8,683 nt of DNA, from NCBI GenBank assembly GCA_946479535.1, contig CAMLGP010000079.1:1-8683 (forward strand), in the 5' to 3' direction. Every line of letters starts with the position of its first letter. Within the stretch, counting starts at the first letter, position 1. Made by a program: the position numbers and the translations under genes. The notes under the pieces were generated by a model. That model was not told the origin of the DNA and ran no database searches. It saw only the letters and a program-made list of their open reading frames with translations. Origin of the DNA: an uncultured Bacteroidota bacterium. GTDB lineage: Bacteria; Bacteroidota; Bacteroidia; Chitinophagales; Chitinophagaceae. Below, piece by piece: positions 1 to 6,971 of the stretch.

Positions 1-1193
1 ACCTGCAACACGATCCCGCCGACATTCCGCGCTTCCTGGAAAAACTGGCTGAAGATTTTGGTCCTGAAGATGCCCAGGAAATAAAACAGATCGAATACAT
101 TACCAATCATGATGTAAAAGCCGTTGAATATTTTATCAAGAATGAACTGGAAAAGTATGGCGGCAAAACAGCAAAAGAGTGGGTGCATTTTGGACTCACG
201 TCACAGGACATCAATAATACAGCTGTTCCCCTTCTATGGAAACATGCTATTGAATATGAATACCTCCCCCACCTGCTCAATCTCAATACGCAGCTGAAAA
301 TCTTGGCCGCACAATGGAAAGATATTCCAATGCTTGCACACACTCATGGTCAGCCCGCAAGCCCTACCACTGTTGGTAAAGAGATCATGGTATTTGTAGA
401 ACGTATCCAAAACCAGATTGAACAGTTCATCGGTATTCCCTTTACCGGAAAATTTGGTGGCGCTACTGGCAATTTCAATGCTCATAACGTGGCGTTCCCA
501 AAAACCGACTGGATCAAACTGGCCAATGAATTCCTGAACCATCTTGGACTAGGCCGTCAGCAATTTACTACCCAGATTGAACACTATGATAATCTGGCCG
601 CTCATTTTGATTGCATGAAGCGGATCAATAATATCCTGATCGATTTCGCAAGGGATATCTGGACCTATATCTCCATGGATTATTTTAAACAAAAAACAAA
701 ACGTGGCGAAATAGGTTCTTCTGCAATGCCCCATAAAGTAAATCCCATTGATTTTGAAAATGCAGAAGGGAACCTGGGCATTGCCAATGCACTTTTTGAA
801 CACCTGGCTGCAAAGCTTCCGGTTTCAAGACTGCAGCGTGACCTTACAGATTCTACCGTATTGCGAAATATAGGCGTCCCCATTGCCCATACCATCATCT
901 CCTTCAACTCCCTCGAAAAAGGAATGGAAAAGCTCCTGATCAACCAGGGCAGAATGGAAGAAGATCTGGAAAATAACTGGGCTGTGGTATCAGAAGCTAT
1001 TCAAACCATCCTCCGAAGGGAAAATTATCCCCAGCCTTATGAAGCATTAAAAGAGCTTACCAGAGGTAATAATGCCATCGATAAAGAAGCCATTCACAAT
1101 TTTATAGATGGATTAAAAATTAATAATGATGTAAAGAAGGAGCTCAAAAAGATAACTCCCCAGTCTTATACAGGTGTAATAGCCAGATTCTAA
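1..1193 (+). CDS. purB: Adenylosuccinate lyase, 5'-truncated by the window edge
   Basis: Adenylosuccinate lyase catalyses two fumarate-releasing steps of purine synthesis in the cytoplasm: SAICAR to AICAR, and adenylosuccinate to AMP. The frame is open from the left edge (first full codon at base 3), giving 396 visible residues. Roughly the first 50 to 60 residues are missing, judging from the ~456-residue E. coli enzyme. Visible landmarks of the fumarase/aspartase superfamily are HFGLTSQDINN (visible residues ~62-72), AHTHGQPASPTT (~112-123) and the signature loop GSSAMPHKVNP (bases 714-746), whose serine is the catalytic base in this family. The stretch SRLQRDLTDSTVLRN and the C-terminal ELTRG are typical of the E. 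coli-type PurB branch. A GTG at 183 is an internal valine codon, not a start, because homologous sequence continues upstream. Where E. coli PurB has (from memory) IEPHD, this protein has IEHYD. The gene converges on prfC, 9 bp away. Confidence 0.97.
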   Translation, partial: LQHDPADIPRFLEKLAEDFGPEDAQEIKQIEYITNHDVKAVEYFIKNELEKYGGKTAKEWVHFGLTSQDINNTAVPLLWKHAIEYEYLPHLLNLNTQLKILAAQWKDIPMLAHTHGQPASPTTVGKEIMVFVERIQNQIEQFIGIPFTGKFGGATGNFNAHNVAFPKTDWIKLANEFLNHLGLGRQQFTTQIEHYDNLAAHFDCMKRINNILIDFARDIWTYISMDYFKQKTKRGEIGSSAMPHKVNPIDFENAEGNLGIANALFEHLAAKLPVSRLQRDLTDSTVLRNIGVPIAHTIISFNSLEKGMEKLLINQGRMEEDLENNWAVVSEAIQTILRRENYPQPYEALKELTRGNNAIDKEAIHNFIDGLKINNDVKKELKKITPQSYTGVIARF

Positions 1194-1205
1194 CACATTC
1201 TGTTA
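1191..1205. other. Short inverted repeat formed by the two convergent stop codons
   Basis: TAACA (1191-1195) and TGTTA (1201-1205) are perfect reverse complements around a 5-base loop. The outer three bases of each arm are the stop codons of purB (plus strand) and prfC (minus strand). The whole space between the genes lies inside this element. A 5-bp, AT-rich stem without a T tract is weak as a terminator, and two facing TAA stops supply three of the five pairs automatically, so it may be coincidence. No better terminator is visible between the genes. Confidence 0.35.
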
Positions 1206-2792
1206 AACGGCTTCCTTATGCACTTCACTGGAAAAATGGAATTCAATAGCAGGGTTATTGGTCCTTTCGGTATTGAGGAACCATTCACTTTGAGCCAGGT
1301 AAATCATGTGCCCATCTTTATCTTCCCCAATATTGGCCTGTTTGAATCTTGAAAACTCCAAAAGCTTATTGGGATCATTACTGGTTAACCAGCAGGCCTT
1401 ATAAAAGGGAAGGTTATTAAAGACAACCGATGCCCCGTATTCATGTAATAACCGGTATTGTATTACTTCAAACTGGAGTTCACCCACACAGCCAATGATC
1501 TTCTTATTACCACCAAACTGGGTAAACAACTGAGCCACTCCTTCATCTGTAAGCTGCATCAATCCCTTCTCCAGCTGTTTGGTCTTCATGGGATCCTTAT
1601 TCACAACTTCCTTAAATATCTCTGGTGAGAAAGTGGGTATGCCTGTAAAATAAAAATCCTCTCCTTCCGTCAACGTATCACCGATCTTGAAATTACCGGT
1701 ATCAAACAAACCTACCACATCTCCGGGATAAGCATCCTCGATGATGCTTTTATCACGGGCCATGAAACTGTAAGGATTACTAAAACGAATATCCTTATCC
1801 AGACGCACGTGATGAAAATATTTATTCCGCTCAAACCTGCCAGAGCAGATACGCATGAATGCGATCCTGTCCCGGTGCTTTGGATCAAGGTTCGCATGTA
1901 TCTTAAAAACAAAACCACTCAGTTTATCTTCTTCTACATCTACTCTCCGCGTTGTAGTTTCTCTGCTACGGGGTGTGGGAGCAATAGTGATGAATGTGTC
2001 CAGCATTTCCTTCACCCCAAAATTATTGATGGCGCTGCCAAAGAATACAGGAGCCACTTTACCGGCCAGATAATCATCTACATTCAGTTCACCATAAACA
2101 CCATCTACCAGTTCCACATCTTCCCGTAACTGCTTGGCATCCTTTTCTCCGATATTGGAATCCACTACAGGATCACTCAGATCATCGATTGCAATTCCAT
2201 CTGTAGCTTTTGTATTGGCCCTGAACAGCAACAGACTTTTATTGTGGAGATCATAAACTCCCTGGAACTCCTTACCACTATTGATTGGCCAGGTCATTGG
2301 GTGAAGAGAAATCTTTAATTCTTTTTCGATCTCTTCCAGCAGATCAAAACGATTCCTTCCATCACGATCCATTTTATTGATAAACACGATAACCGGCGTA
2401 TCACGCATGCGGCAGACTTCCATTAGCCTGCGGGTCTGTTCCTCTACCCCATTCACACTATCCACCACCAGGATAACGCTATCTACCGCTGTGAGGGTAC
2501 GATAGGTATCTTCCGCAAAATCCTTGTGACCCGGAGTATCCAGCAGGTTGATCAAAGTGTTCTTATATTCAAAACTCATTACGGAGGTAGCAACGGAGAT
2601 ACCCCTTTGACGTTCAATTTCCATGAAGTCACTGGTAGCCGCTTTCTTGATCTTATTGCTCTTTACGGCACCAGCCACCTGGATAGCCCCTCCAAATAGC
2701 AGGAATTTCTCCGTAAGGGTGGTTTTTCCAGCATCCGGGTGACTAATGATCGCGAAGGTGCGGCGCCGTTGTATTTCGTTATGATATTTCAT
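1203..2792 (-). CDS. prfC: Peptide chain release factor 3 (RF3), GTPase
   Basis: RF3 is a ribosome-associated translational GTPase that removes RF1 and RF2 from the ribosome after peptide release. From the ATG at 2792 the protein is 529 residues, the same length as E. coli RF3. Motifs in order are the P-loop SHPDAGKT (17-24), the RF3-specific [16 protein letters not shown] with the G2 switch (57-72), G3 DTPGH (85-89), G4 NKMD (139-142) and G5 GSAINNFG (252-259). A beta-barrel domain and the RF3 C-terminal domain follow (about 290-529). An in-frame TTG at 2807 would add five residues. However, that TTG is itself part of a perfect Bacteroidota -7 promoter box (2805-2812), so transcription should begin after it and the ATG at 2792 is preferred. 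The leader would then be very short, and no Shine-Dalgarno site is seen. The gene is divergent from the GH13 gene and convergent with purB. Confidence 0.97.
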   Translation of the reverse strand: MKYHNEIQRRRTFAIISHPDAGKTTLTEKFLLFGGAIQVAGAVKSNKIKKAATSDFMEIERQRGISVATSVMSFEYKNTLINLLDTPGHKDFAEDTYRTLTAVDSVILVVDSVNGVEEQTRRLMEVCRMRDTPVIVFINKMDRDGRNRFDLLEEIEKELKISLHPMTWPINSGKEFQGVYDLHNKSLLLFRANTKATDGIAIDDLSDPVVDSNIGEKDAKQLREDVELVDGVYGELNVDDYLAGKVAPVFFGSAINNFGVKEMLDTFITIAPTPRSRETTTRRVDVEEDKLSGFVFKIHANLDPKHRDRIAFMRICSGRFERNKYFHHVRLDKDIRFSNPYSFMARDKSIIEDAYPGDVVGLFDTGNFKIGDTLTEGEDFYFTGIPTFSPEIFKEVVNKDPMKTKQLEKGLMQLTDEGVAQLFTQFGGNKKIIGCVGELQFEVIQYRLLHEYGASVVFNNLPFYKACWLTSNDPNKLLEFSRFKQANIGEDKDGHMIYLAQSEWFLNTERTNNPAIEFHFSSEVHKEAV

Positions 2793-2804
2793 GATTTCCG
2801 GGCG

Positions 2805-2812
2805 CAAAGGTA
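2805..2812 (-). promoter_or_regulatory. Probable prfC promoter, -7 box TACCTTTG
   Basis: The minus strand reads TACCTTTG, a perfect match to TAnnTTTG, the -7 element used by the primary sigma factor of Bacteroidota. It ends 12 bases before the prfC ATG at 2792, so the transcript would start only a few bases before, or nearly at, the start codon. No clear TTG-type -33 element was found at the usual spacing upstream. The box overlaps and argues against the alternative TTG start at 2807. Confidence 0.6.
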
Positions 2813-2881
2813 AGGATTGCAGGGCTTTAAACCACTCCCTGTTCCCCTCTGCGGCCCTCCATTTTTACGTGCCTCGCTGTG

Positions 2882-2930
2882 GTTACATTCCCTCCCAAAA
2901 CTGAATCTCACACCTATCAGGGAATGTTAC
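2882..2930. repeat. Spaced inverted repeat between prfC and the GH13 gene
   Basis: Left arm GTTACATTCCCT (2882-2893) and right arm AGGGAATGTTAC (2919-2930) are reverse complements with one mismatch (11 of 12). The inner nine bases, ACATTCCCT and AGGGAATGT, match perfectly. The spacer is 25 bases. The element lies 70 bp upstream of the prfC -7 box and about 50 bp upstream of a weak promoter-like box before the GH13 gene. It could be a paired operator for a dimeric regulator or a stem-loop. There is no T tract, so a simple terminator is unlikely, and no terminator is expected between divergent genes. Its function is unknown. Confidence 0.6.
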
Positions 2931-2980
2931 AATGGCCAAATCCCTTTAAAACTAAGTGTCCTTCATACACAAAAGAATCT

Positions 2981-2988
2981 TAGCTTTA
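2981..2988 (+). promoter_or_regulatory. Possible -7 box for the GH13 gene (TAGCTTTA)
   Basis: TAGCTTTA matches TAnnTTTG at five of the six fixed positions and ends 16 bases before the GH13 ATG at 3005. No good -33 element precedes it. The position is right for a Bacteroidota promoter, but the missing final G makes it a weak call. Confidence 0.3.
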
Positions 2989-3004
2989 ATTAAATTACTT
3001 CCTC

Positions 3005-4348
3005 ATGCGAAAAATCGGCTGCTGCCTTGCACTGCTCATTATTTTTACAGGTTATTCCCATTCACAATCAGGTACATCTTCAAAAAGGATAAATGGGCAT
3101 CCGGCCTGGATACTTCAGGGAAATGTGTATGAAGTAAATGTGCGCCAGTATACGCAGGAGGGAACTTTCAATGCATTTGCCAAACACCTGAACAGGTTAA
3201 AGGAAATGGGAGTACAGACACTCTGGTTCATGCCTATTAATCCCATTAGCAAACTGGACCGCAAGGGAACCATGGGCAGCTATTATGCAGTGGCGGATTA
3301 CCGTGCCGTTAACCCGGAATTTGGAACACTGGCAGACTGGAAACGAATAGTAAAAGCCATACATACTAAAGGAATGAAAGTGATCATTGACTGGGTTCCC
3401 AATCATACCGGAGCTGATCATCCCTGGGTTACCAAATACCCTTCCTTCTTTGTAAAAGATTCCGCTGGAAACCCTGCGGTACCGTTTGACTGGACAGATA
3501 CCCGCCAACTGGATTATGACAACAGGGTGATGCAGGACAGCATGATCGCATCCATGAAATACTGGTTAACTACCGGCATTGATGGTTTCCGTTGTGATGT
3601 TGCCTGGAATGTGCCAGAATCATTCTGGAAAAGATGTATTGATCAATTGAAAAAAATAAAGCCAGATATATTTATGCTGGCTGAAGGTGATAAACCTTAC
3701 CTGTTCCCTGGAGGATTTGACGCAACCTATCCCTGGGAGATGTTCCACATGATGGAAAAGATCGCTAAAGGAGAACGGCCTGCATTTGGTTTGGATAGTA
3801 TCAAACGAAGGGATGATACCATTTACGTAAAGAATGCGATTGAATTGTATTTCACCAGTAATCATGATGAGAATAGCTGGAACAAATCAGACTATGCCAC
3901 ATTCCCCGGGCCTGTTCATGCACCCTTTGCCGTATTCACGCAAACAATGGTTAGAGGTGTGCCACTTATTTATGGAATGCAGGAAGAACCAGTGTTACGG
4001 GCGCTTGAATTTTTTGAAAAGGACCCAATTGTATTCGGTAAATACCAGCGGGCAAAGTTTTATAAAACACTGCTGGAATTGCGTAAACGGAATATTGCAC
4101 TTGCACCAGATGCTTCCTTCCGTAAAGTAAATGCCGGAGATGAAAACGCCATCTATGCATTTGTACGCCAGAAAGCCAATAAGAAAATACTGGTTATCCT
4201 TAATCTCTCGTCTACTGAACAAACAATCAAGATCACGGACAAAACATTATGGGGCAAACCCTATAATTTATTTATGTATGCAAAAGAGCCACTTACAGGT
4301 GCTGAATGGAAAATTGAGCCCTGGGGATATGTGGTATATGAATACTGA
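3005..4348 (+). CDS. Secreted GH13 alpha-amylase-family glycoside hydrolase
   Basis: This is a retaining alpha-glucan hydrolase of family GH13, 447 residues. The N-terminus has a basic start, a hydrophobic stretch (about residues 4-15) and a likely signal peptidase I site after GYSHS (20/21), so it is probably periplasmic or exported. The cysteines at 6-7 are too early for a lipobox. The TIM-barrel motifs are all present: region I DWVPNHT (129-135), region II GFRCDVAWN with nucleophile Asp198, region III LAEGD with acid/base Glu227, and region IV TSNHDEN with Asp288. The stretch GSYYAVADYRAVNPEFGT (91-108) is also typical. A small beta-sandwich C-domain follows (about 375-447). The likely substrate is starch, glycogen or maltooligosaccharide, but the subfamily and exact cleavage cannot be read from the sequence. 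No SusC/SusD genes, regulator or second hydrolase lie next to it, so it is not part of a visible polysaccharide-utilisation locus. Confidence 0.93.
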   Translation: MRKIGCCLALLIIFTGYSHSQSGTSSKRINGHPAWILQGNVYEVNVRQYTQEGTFNAFAKHLNRLKEMGVQTLWFMPINPISKLDRKGTMGSYYAVADYRAVNPEFGTLADWKRIVKAIHTKGMKVIIDWVPNHTGADHPWVTKYPSFFVKDSAGNPAVPFDWTDTRQLDYDNRVMQDSMIASMKYWLTTGIDGFRCDVAWNVPESFWKRCIDQLKKIKPDIFMLAEGDKPYLFPGGFDATYPWEMFHMMEKIAKGERPAFGLDSIKRRDDTIYVKNAIELYFTSNHDENSWNKSDYATFPGPVHAPFAVFTQTMVRGVPLIYGMQEEPVLRALEFFEKDPIVFGKYQRAKFYKTLLELRKRNIALAPDASFRKVNAGDENAIYAFVRQKANKKILVILNLSSTEQTIKITDKTLWGKPYNLFMYAKEPLTGAEWKIEPWGYVVYEY

Positions 4349-4609
4349 TCTATTACCATTAACGCAGTCTCATTAAACCGGGGATATTGCCATCCGGACT
4401 GAGTTGAAGTCTGGTGACCTGGGGCACATCAACTATTTCTATGCGGCGCTTAGATTCCCGCTGCAGGTTCAGGCGGGGTAGAGAAAATGGATTCCAGCTC
4501 ATTGGGGAAATTGTTAAAAGAGCAGAAATATGAGCTGATCCGGCAATAATCCGGGACCATTTATAACAAAATCGCTTCTCCACTCCCCTGCTTGTCGTAA
4601 ATTTGAGCT
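4349..4609. other. Intergenic gap with no convincing gene
   Basis: This 261-bp stretch separates the GH13 gene from the permease gene. It contains a minus-strand open frame of 74 codons (4583 down to 4359, GTG start) whose translation resembles nothing I recognise, and a 20-codon plus-strand frame around 4490-4550. A small inverted repeat, AGTTGA (4402-4407) with TCAACT (4429-4434), is present. No T-rich terminator follows the GH13 stop. The promoter box of the permease gene sits at the right end. Confidence 0.4.
4598..4605 (+). promoter_or_regulatory. Probable promoter of the permease-tsaD unit, -7 box TAAATTTG
   Basis: TAAATTTG is a perfect match to the Bacteroidota -7 consensus TAnnTTTG and ends four bases before the permease ATG at 4610. 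The transcript would therefore begin at or very near the start codon, giving a leaderless or almost leaderless mRNA, consistent with the absence of a Shine-Dalgarno site. No clear -33 TTG is present at the expected spacing. Because tsaD follows the permease gene by 4 bp, this box may drive both. Confidence 0.5.
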
Positions 4610-5866
4610 ATGATCCGCCGGACCATAGAAATCGTTGGAAGCAGTTTTATCATGGCTTTACAGGAGCTATGGAAAAACAAGCTGCGCACTTTTCTTTCAC
4701 TATTCGGAATCACCATTGGTATTTTCTGCATTATTGGAGTACTGGCTACGGTAAATAGCCTGGAGCGTAATATCCAGAATGAAGTGTCATCGTTAGGCAC
4801 CAATACCATTTATATTGACAAATGGGATTATTCTGCGGGAGGCGGACCAGACTATCCCTGGTGGCGCTATGTGAACCGTCCCGAACCCAAATATGATGAA
4901 CTGAAAGAAATAAAAGAAAGAACGGCCAGTGCCAAATATGCTGCCTTTAATATAAACCGCCAGGATAATATCGAATACAAAGGGAGCATTCTCTCCAATG
5001 TTAATCTCTATGGTATTTCCCGGGAATTCAATAATATTCAGCCGGTAGATGTACAGTATGGCCGCTATCCACTGGAAAGTGAATTTGAGCAGGGGAATAA
5101 TGTAGCGGTAGCAGGTTATGATATTGCGGAAAAACTGTTTGGAGATCCTGTACTGGCTATAGACAAAGAGATAATTGCCCGTGGAAAGAAATTAACCATC
5201 ATTGGTATATTTAAGAAGCAGGGGCAGCAAATGATTGGAGGCTGGAATTTTGACCAAAGCCTGATCATCCCCTATAAATTTGCCAGGACCCTAATGAATG
5301 AAAAACGGTCAAACCCCGTAATACTTGTACAGGGTAAAGACGATCTCAATTCCAAAGCCCTGAAGGATGATCTTACAGGAACCATGCGGGCAATACATAA
5401 ATTGAAGCCCACCAAGGATGAGGATTTTGCGTTGAATGATATCAATGACTTTAGTGAATCTATCAGTCAGGCGTTTGTATCATTGAATATAGGAGGATGG
5501 GCCATTGCCGCGCTGTCATTGATTGTGGGTATGTTTGGTGTGGCCAATATCATGTTTGTGACGGTGCGTGAACGAACCAGCCAGATTGGATTAAAGAAAG
5601 CGATTGGAGCCAAGAGCCATATTATACTCACAGAATTCCTGCTGGAATCTGCCTTTCTTTGTATTATTGGAGGACTAATAGGATTAACTCTTGTATTCAT
5701 TCTTACACAGGTACTCACATTTGCACTTCATTTCCCGGTATACGTATCCACCCAGTATATGGTACTCGCCATTGTGATCTGCATAGTGGTTGGCGTTTTG
5801 GCGGGCTTTATACCTGCCTTGCAGGCATCCCGGATGAACCCGGTAGTAGCGATCAGGTCCAAGTAA
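4610..5866 (+). CDS. MacB/FtsX-type ABC transporter permease
   Basis: This is an inner-membrane permease of the MacB/FtsX (type VII ABC) class, 418 residues. It has a first membrane helix (about 29-48) after the typical WKNKLRTFLSLFGITIGI lead-in. A large periplasmic MacB-type domain follows (about 50-285), then three more helices (about 293-317, 348-373 and 384-403). The cytoplasmic coupling segment VRERTSQIGLKKAIGAK (319-335) and the C-terminal PALQASRMNPVVAIR (402-416) are hallmarks of the family. Such permeases pair with a LolD/MacB-like ATPase and drive periplasmic mechanotransmission, for example efflux with an outer-membrane partner or lipoprotein release. Here no ATPase, membrane-fusion protein or outer-membrane factor gene is adjacent, so the substrate cannot be assigned and the ATPase must be encoded elsewhere. 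The stop codon lies 4 bp before tsaD, suggesting co-transcription. Confidence 0.9.
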   Translation: MIRRTIEIVGSSFIMALQELWKNKLRTFLSLFGITIGIFCIIGVLATVNSLERNIQNEVSSLGTNTIYIDKWDYSAGGGPDYPWWRYVNRPEPKYDELKEIKERTASAKYAAFNINRQDNIEYKGSILSNVNLYGISREFNNIQPVDVQYGRYPLESEFEQGNNVAVAGYDIAEKLFGDPVLAIDKEIIARGKKLTIIGIFKKQGQQMIGGWNFDQSLIIPYKFARTLMNEKRSNPVILVQGKDDLNSKALKDDLTGTMRAIHKLKPTKDEDFALNDINDFSESISQAFVSLNIGGWAIAALSLIVGMFGVANIMFVTVRERTSQIGLKKAIGAKSHIILTEFLLESAFLCIIGGLIGLTLVFILTQVLTFALHFPVYVSTQYMVLAIVICIVVGVLAGFIPALQASRMNPVVAIRSK

Positions 5867-5870
5867 ATCT

Positions 5871-6914
5871 ATGTCAGTTACCTTATTAGCAATAGAATCT
5901 TCCTGCGATGAAACTTCTGCTGCAGTCTGCAGGGATGGGAAAATTCTTTCAAATATCATAGCGAATCAGAAAGTACACGAGCAGTATGGCGGTGTGGTTC
6001 CGGAACTCGCGAGCCGCGCACACATACAGAACATAGTTCCAGTGGTAACGGCCGCATTGAAGAAGGCGGATACGGAATTATCCAGCCTTGATTGCATAGC
6101 ATTTACCCAATCACCTGGTCTTATAGGATCATTACTGGTGGGATCACAGTTTGCCAAATCACTGGCGCTGTCATTGAACAAACCACTGGTGGCGGTGCAT
6201 CACATGCAGGCTCACGTGCTCGCAAACCTGATCCCGGATAATAAACCATCCTTTCCTTTTTTATGTTTAACGGTAAGTGGAGGACATACCCAGATCGTAG
6301 TTTGTGAATCCCCTATCCAATTGAAAGTGATTGGTGAAACTATCGATGATGCTGCAGGTGAAGCCTTTGACAAATCAGCAAAATTATTGGGCCTACCTTA
6401 TCCTGGTGGACCATTGATTGATAAATATGCGCAACAGGGGAATCCGGGAAGATTTCAATTTCCGGAACCAAAAATTCCTGGTCTGAATTTCAGCTTTAGT
6501 GGTTTAAAGACTTCCATTCTGTATTTTCTTCAAAATGCAGGGAAGAGTAATATCTATAAAGAAGAGTTTATGGCCACTGCCGAAGAAAAGAAAGCATTCA
6601 TAGAAAATAACCTGGCAGATATCTGTGCATCTATCCAGCACAGGATCATTACCATATTGTTGAACAAGGTGAAGAAAGCATCAATACAAACAGGCATAAA
6701 GGATATTTGCCTGGCCGGTGGTGTATCTGCTAACAGCGGATTGCGTAAAGCCTTTAAAGAAACCGGTGAAAAGAATGGATGGAACACATTTATTCCTGCT
6801 TTTGAATATTGCACTGACAATGCAGCAATGATCGCGATAACCGGACATTATAAATACCTGGCAGGAGAATTCGCTGATCTGTCAGTAAGCGCATCTGCAA
6901 GAGCAGTATTTTAG
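5871..6914 (+). CDS. tsaD: tRNA N6-adenosine threonylcarbamoyltransferase TsaD
   Basis: TsaD transfers the threonylcarbamoyl group from TC-AMP to A37 of ANN-decoding tRNAs, making t6A, together with TsaB and TsaE in the cytoplasm. The 347 residues are close to the usual ~340. The ASKHA-fold landmarks are all present: N-terminal LLAIESSCDETSAAV (5-19), GGVVPELASRAH (40-51) and the metal-binding HMQAH motif (His111 and His115, the same numbers as the E. coli ligands). VSGGHTQIV (135-143), DDAAGEAFDK (159-168), the C-terminal LAGGVSANSGLR (281-292) and CTDNAAMIA with metal ligand Asp316 follow. The ATG at 5871 is chosen because the conserved N-terminus starts immediately after it. It lies 4 bp after the permease stop, with only a weak AGGT upstream. 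TsaB and TsaE genes are not in the window. Confidence 0.97.
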   Translation: MSVTLLAIESSCDETSAAVCRDGKILSNIIANQKVHEQYGGVVPELASRAHIQNIVPVVTAALKKADTELSSLDCIAFTQSPGLIGSLLVGSQFAKSLALSLNKPLVAVHHMQAHVLANLIPDNKPSFPFLCLTVSGGHTQIVVCESPIQLKVIGETIDDAAGEAFDKSAKLLGLPYPGGPLIDKYAQQGNPGRFQFPEPKIPGLNFSFSGLKTSILYFLQNAGKSNIYKEEFMATAEEKKAFIENNLADICASIQHRIITILLNKVKKASIQTGIKDICLAGGVSANSGLRKAFKETGEKNGWNTFIPAFEYCTDNAAMIAITGHYKYLAGEFADLSVSASARAVF

Positions 6915-6971
6915 ACTTTCTTTTTTTGTTAATACCGGCTTCCCCTAATACTCTACAATAAATCATCGCCT

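Noticed and set aside
1809..2129. Plus-strand 106-codon open frame
   Set aside because: It is antisense to prfC, whose GTPase motifs establish the coding strand.
4402..4434. Inverted repeat AGTTGA/TCAACT as a GH13 terminator or riboswitch
   Set aside because: The six-base arms are separated by 21 bases, with no T tract and no known riboswitch core, so chance is the simplest explanation.
4490..4555. Short plus-strand open frame of 20 codons before the permease gene
   Set aside because: It is too short to judge, has no recognisable sequence, and its presence is expected by chance.
6895..6928. Intrinsic terminator after tsaD (CTGC/GCAG stem near a T run)
   Set aside because: The stem is only 4 bp, lies inside the tsaD coding region and is separated from the T run by several bases, so it is too weak to support.
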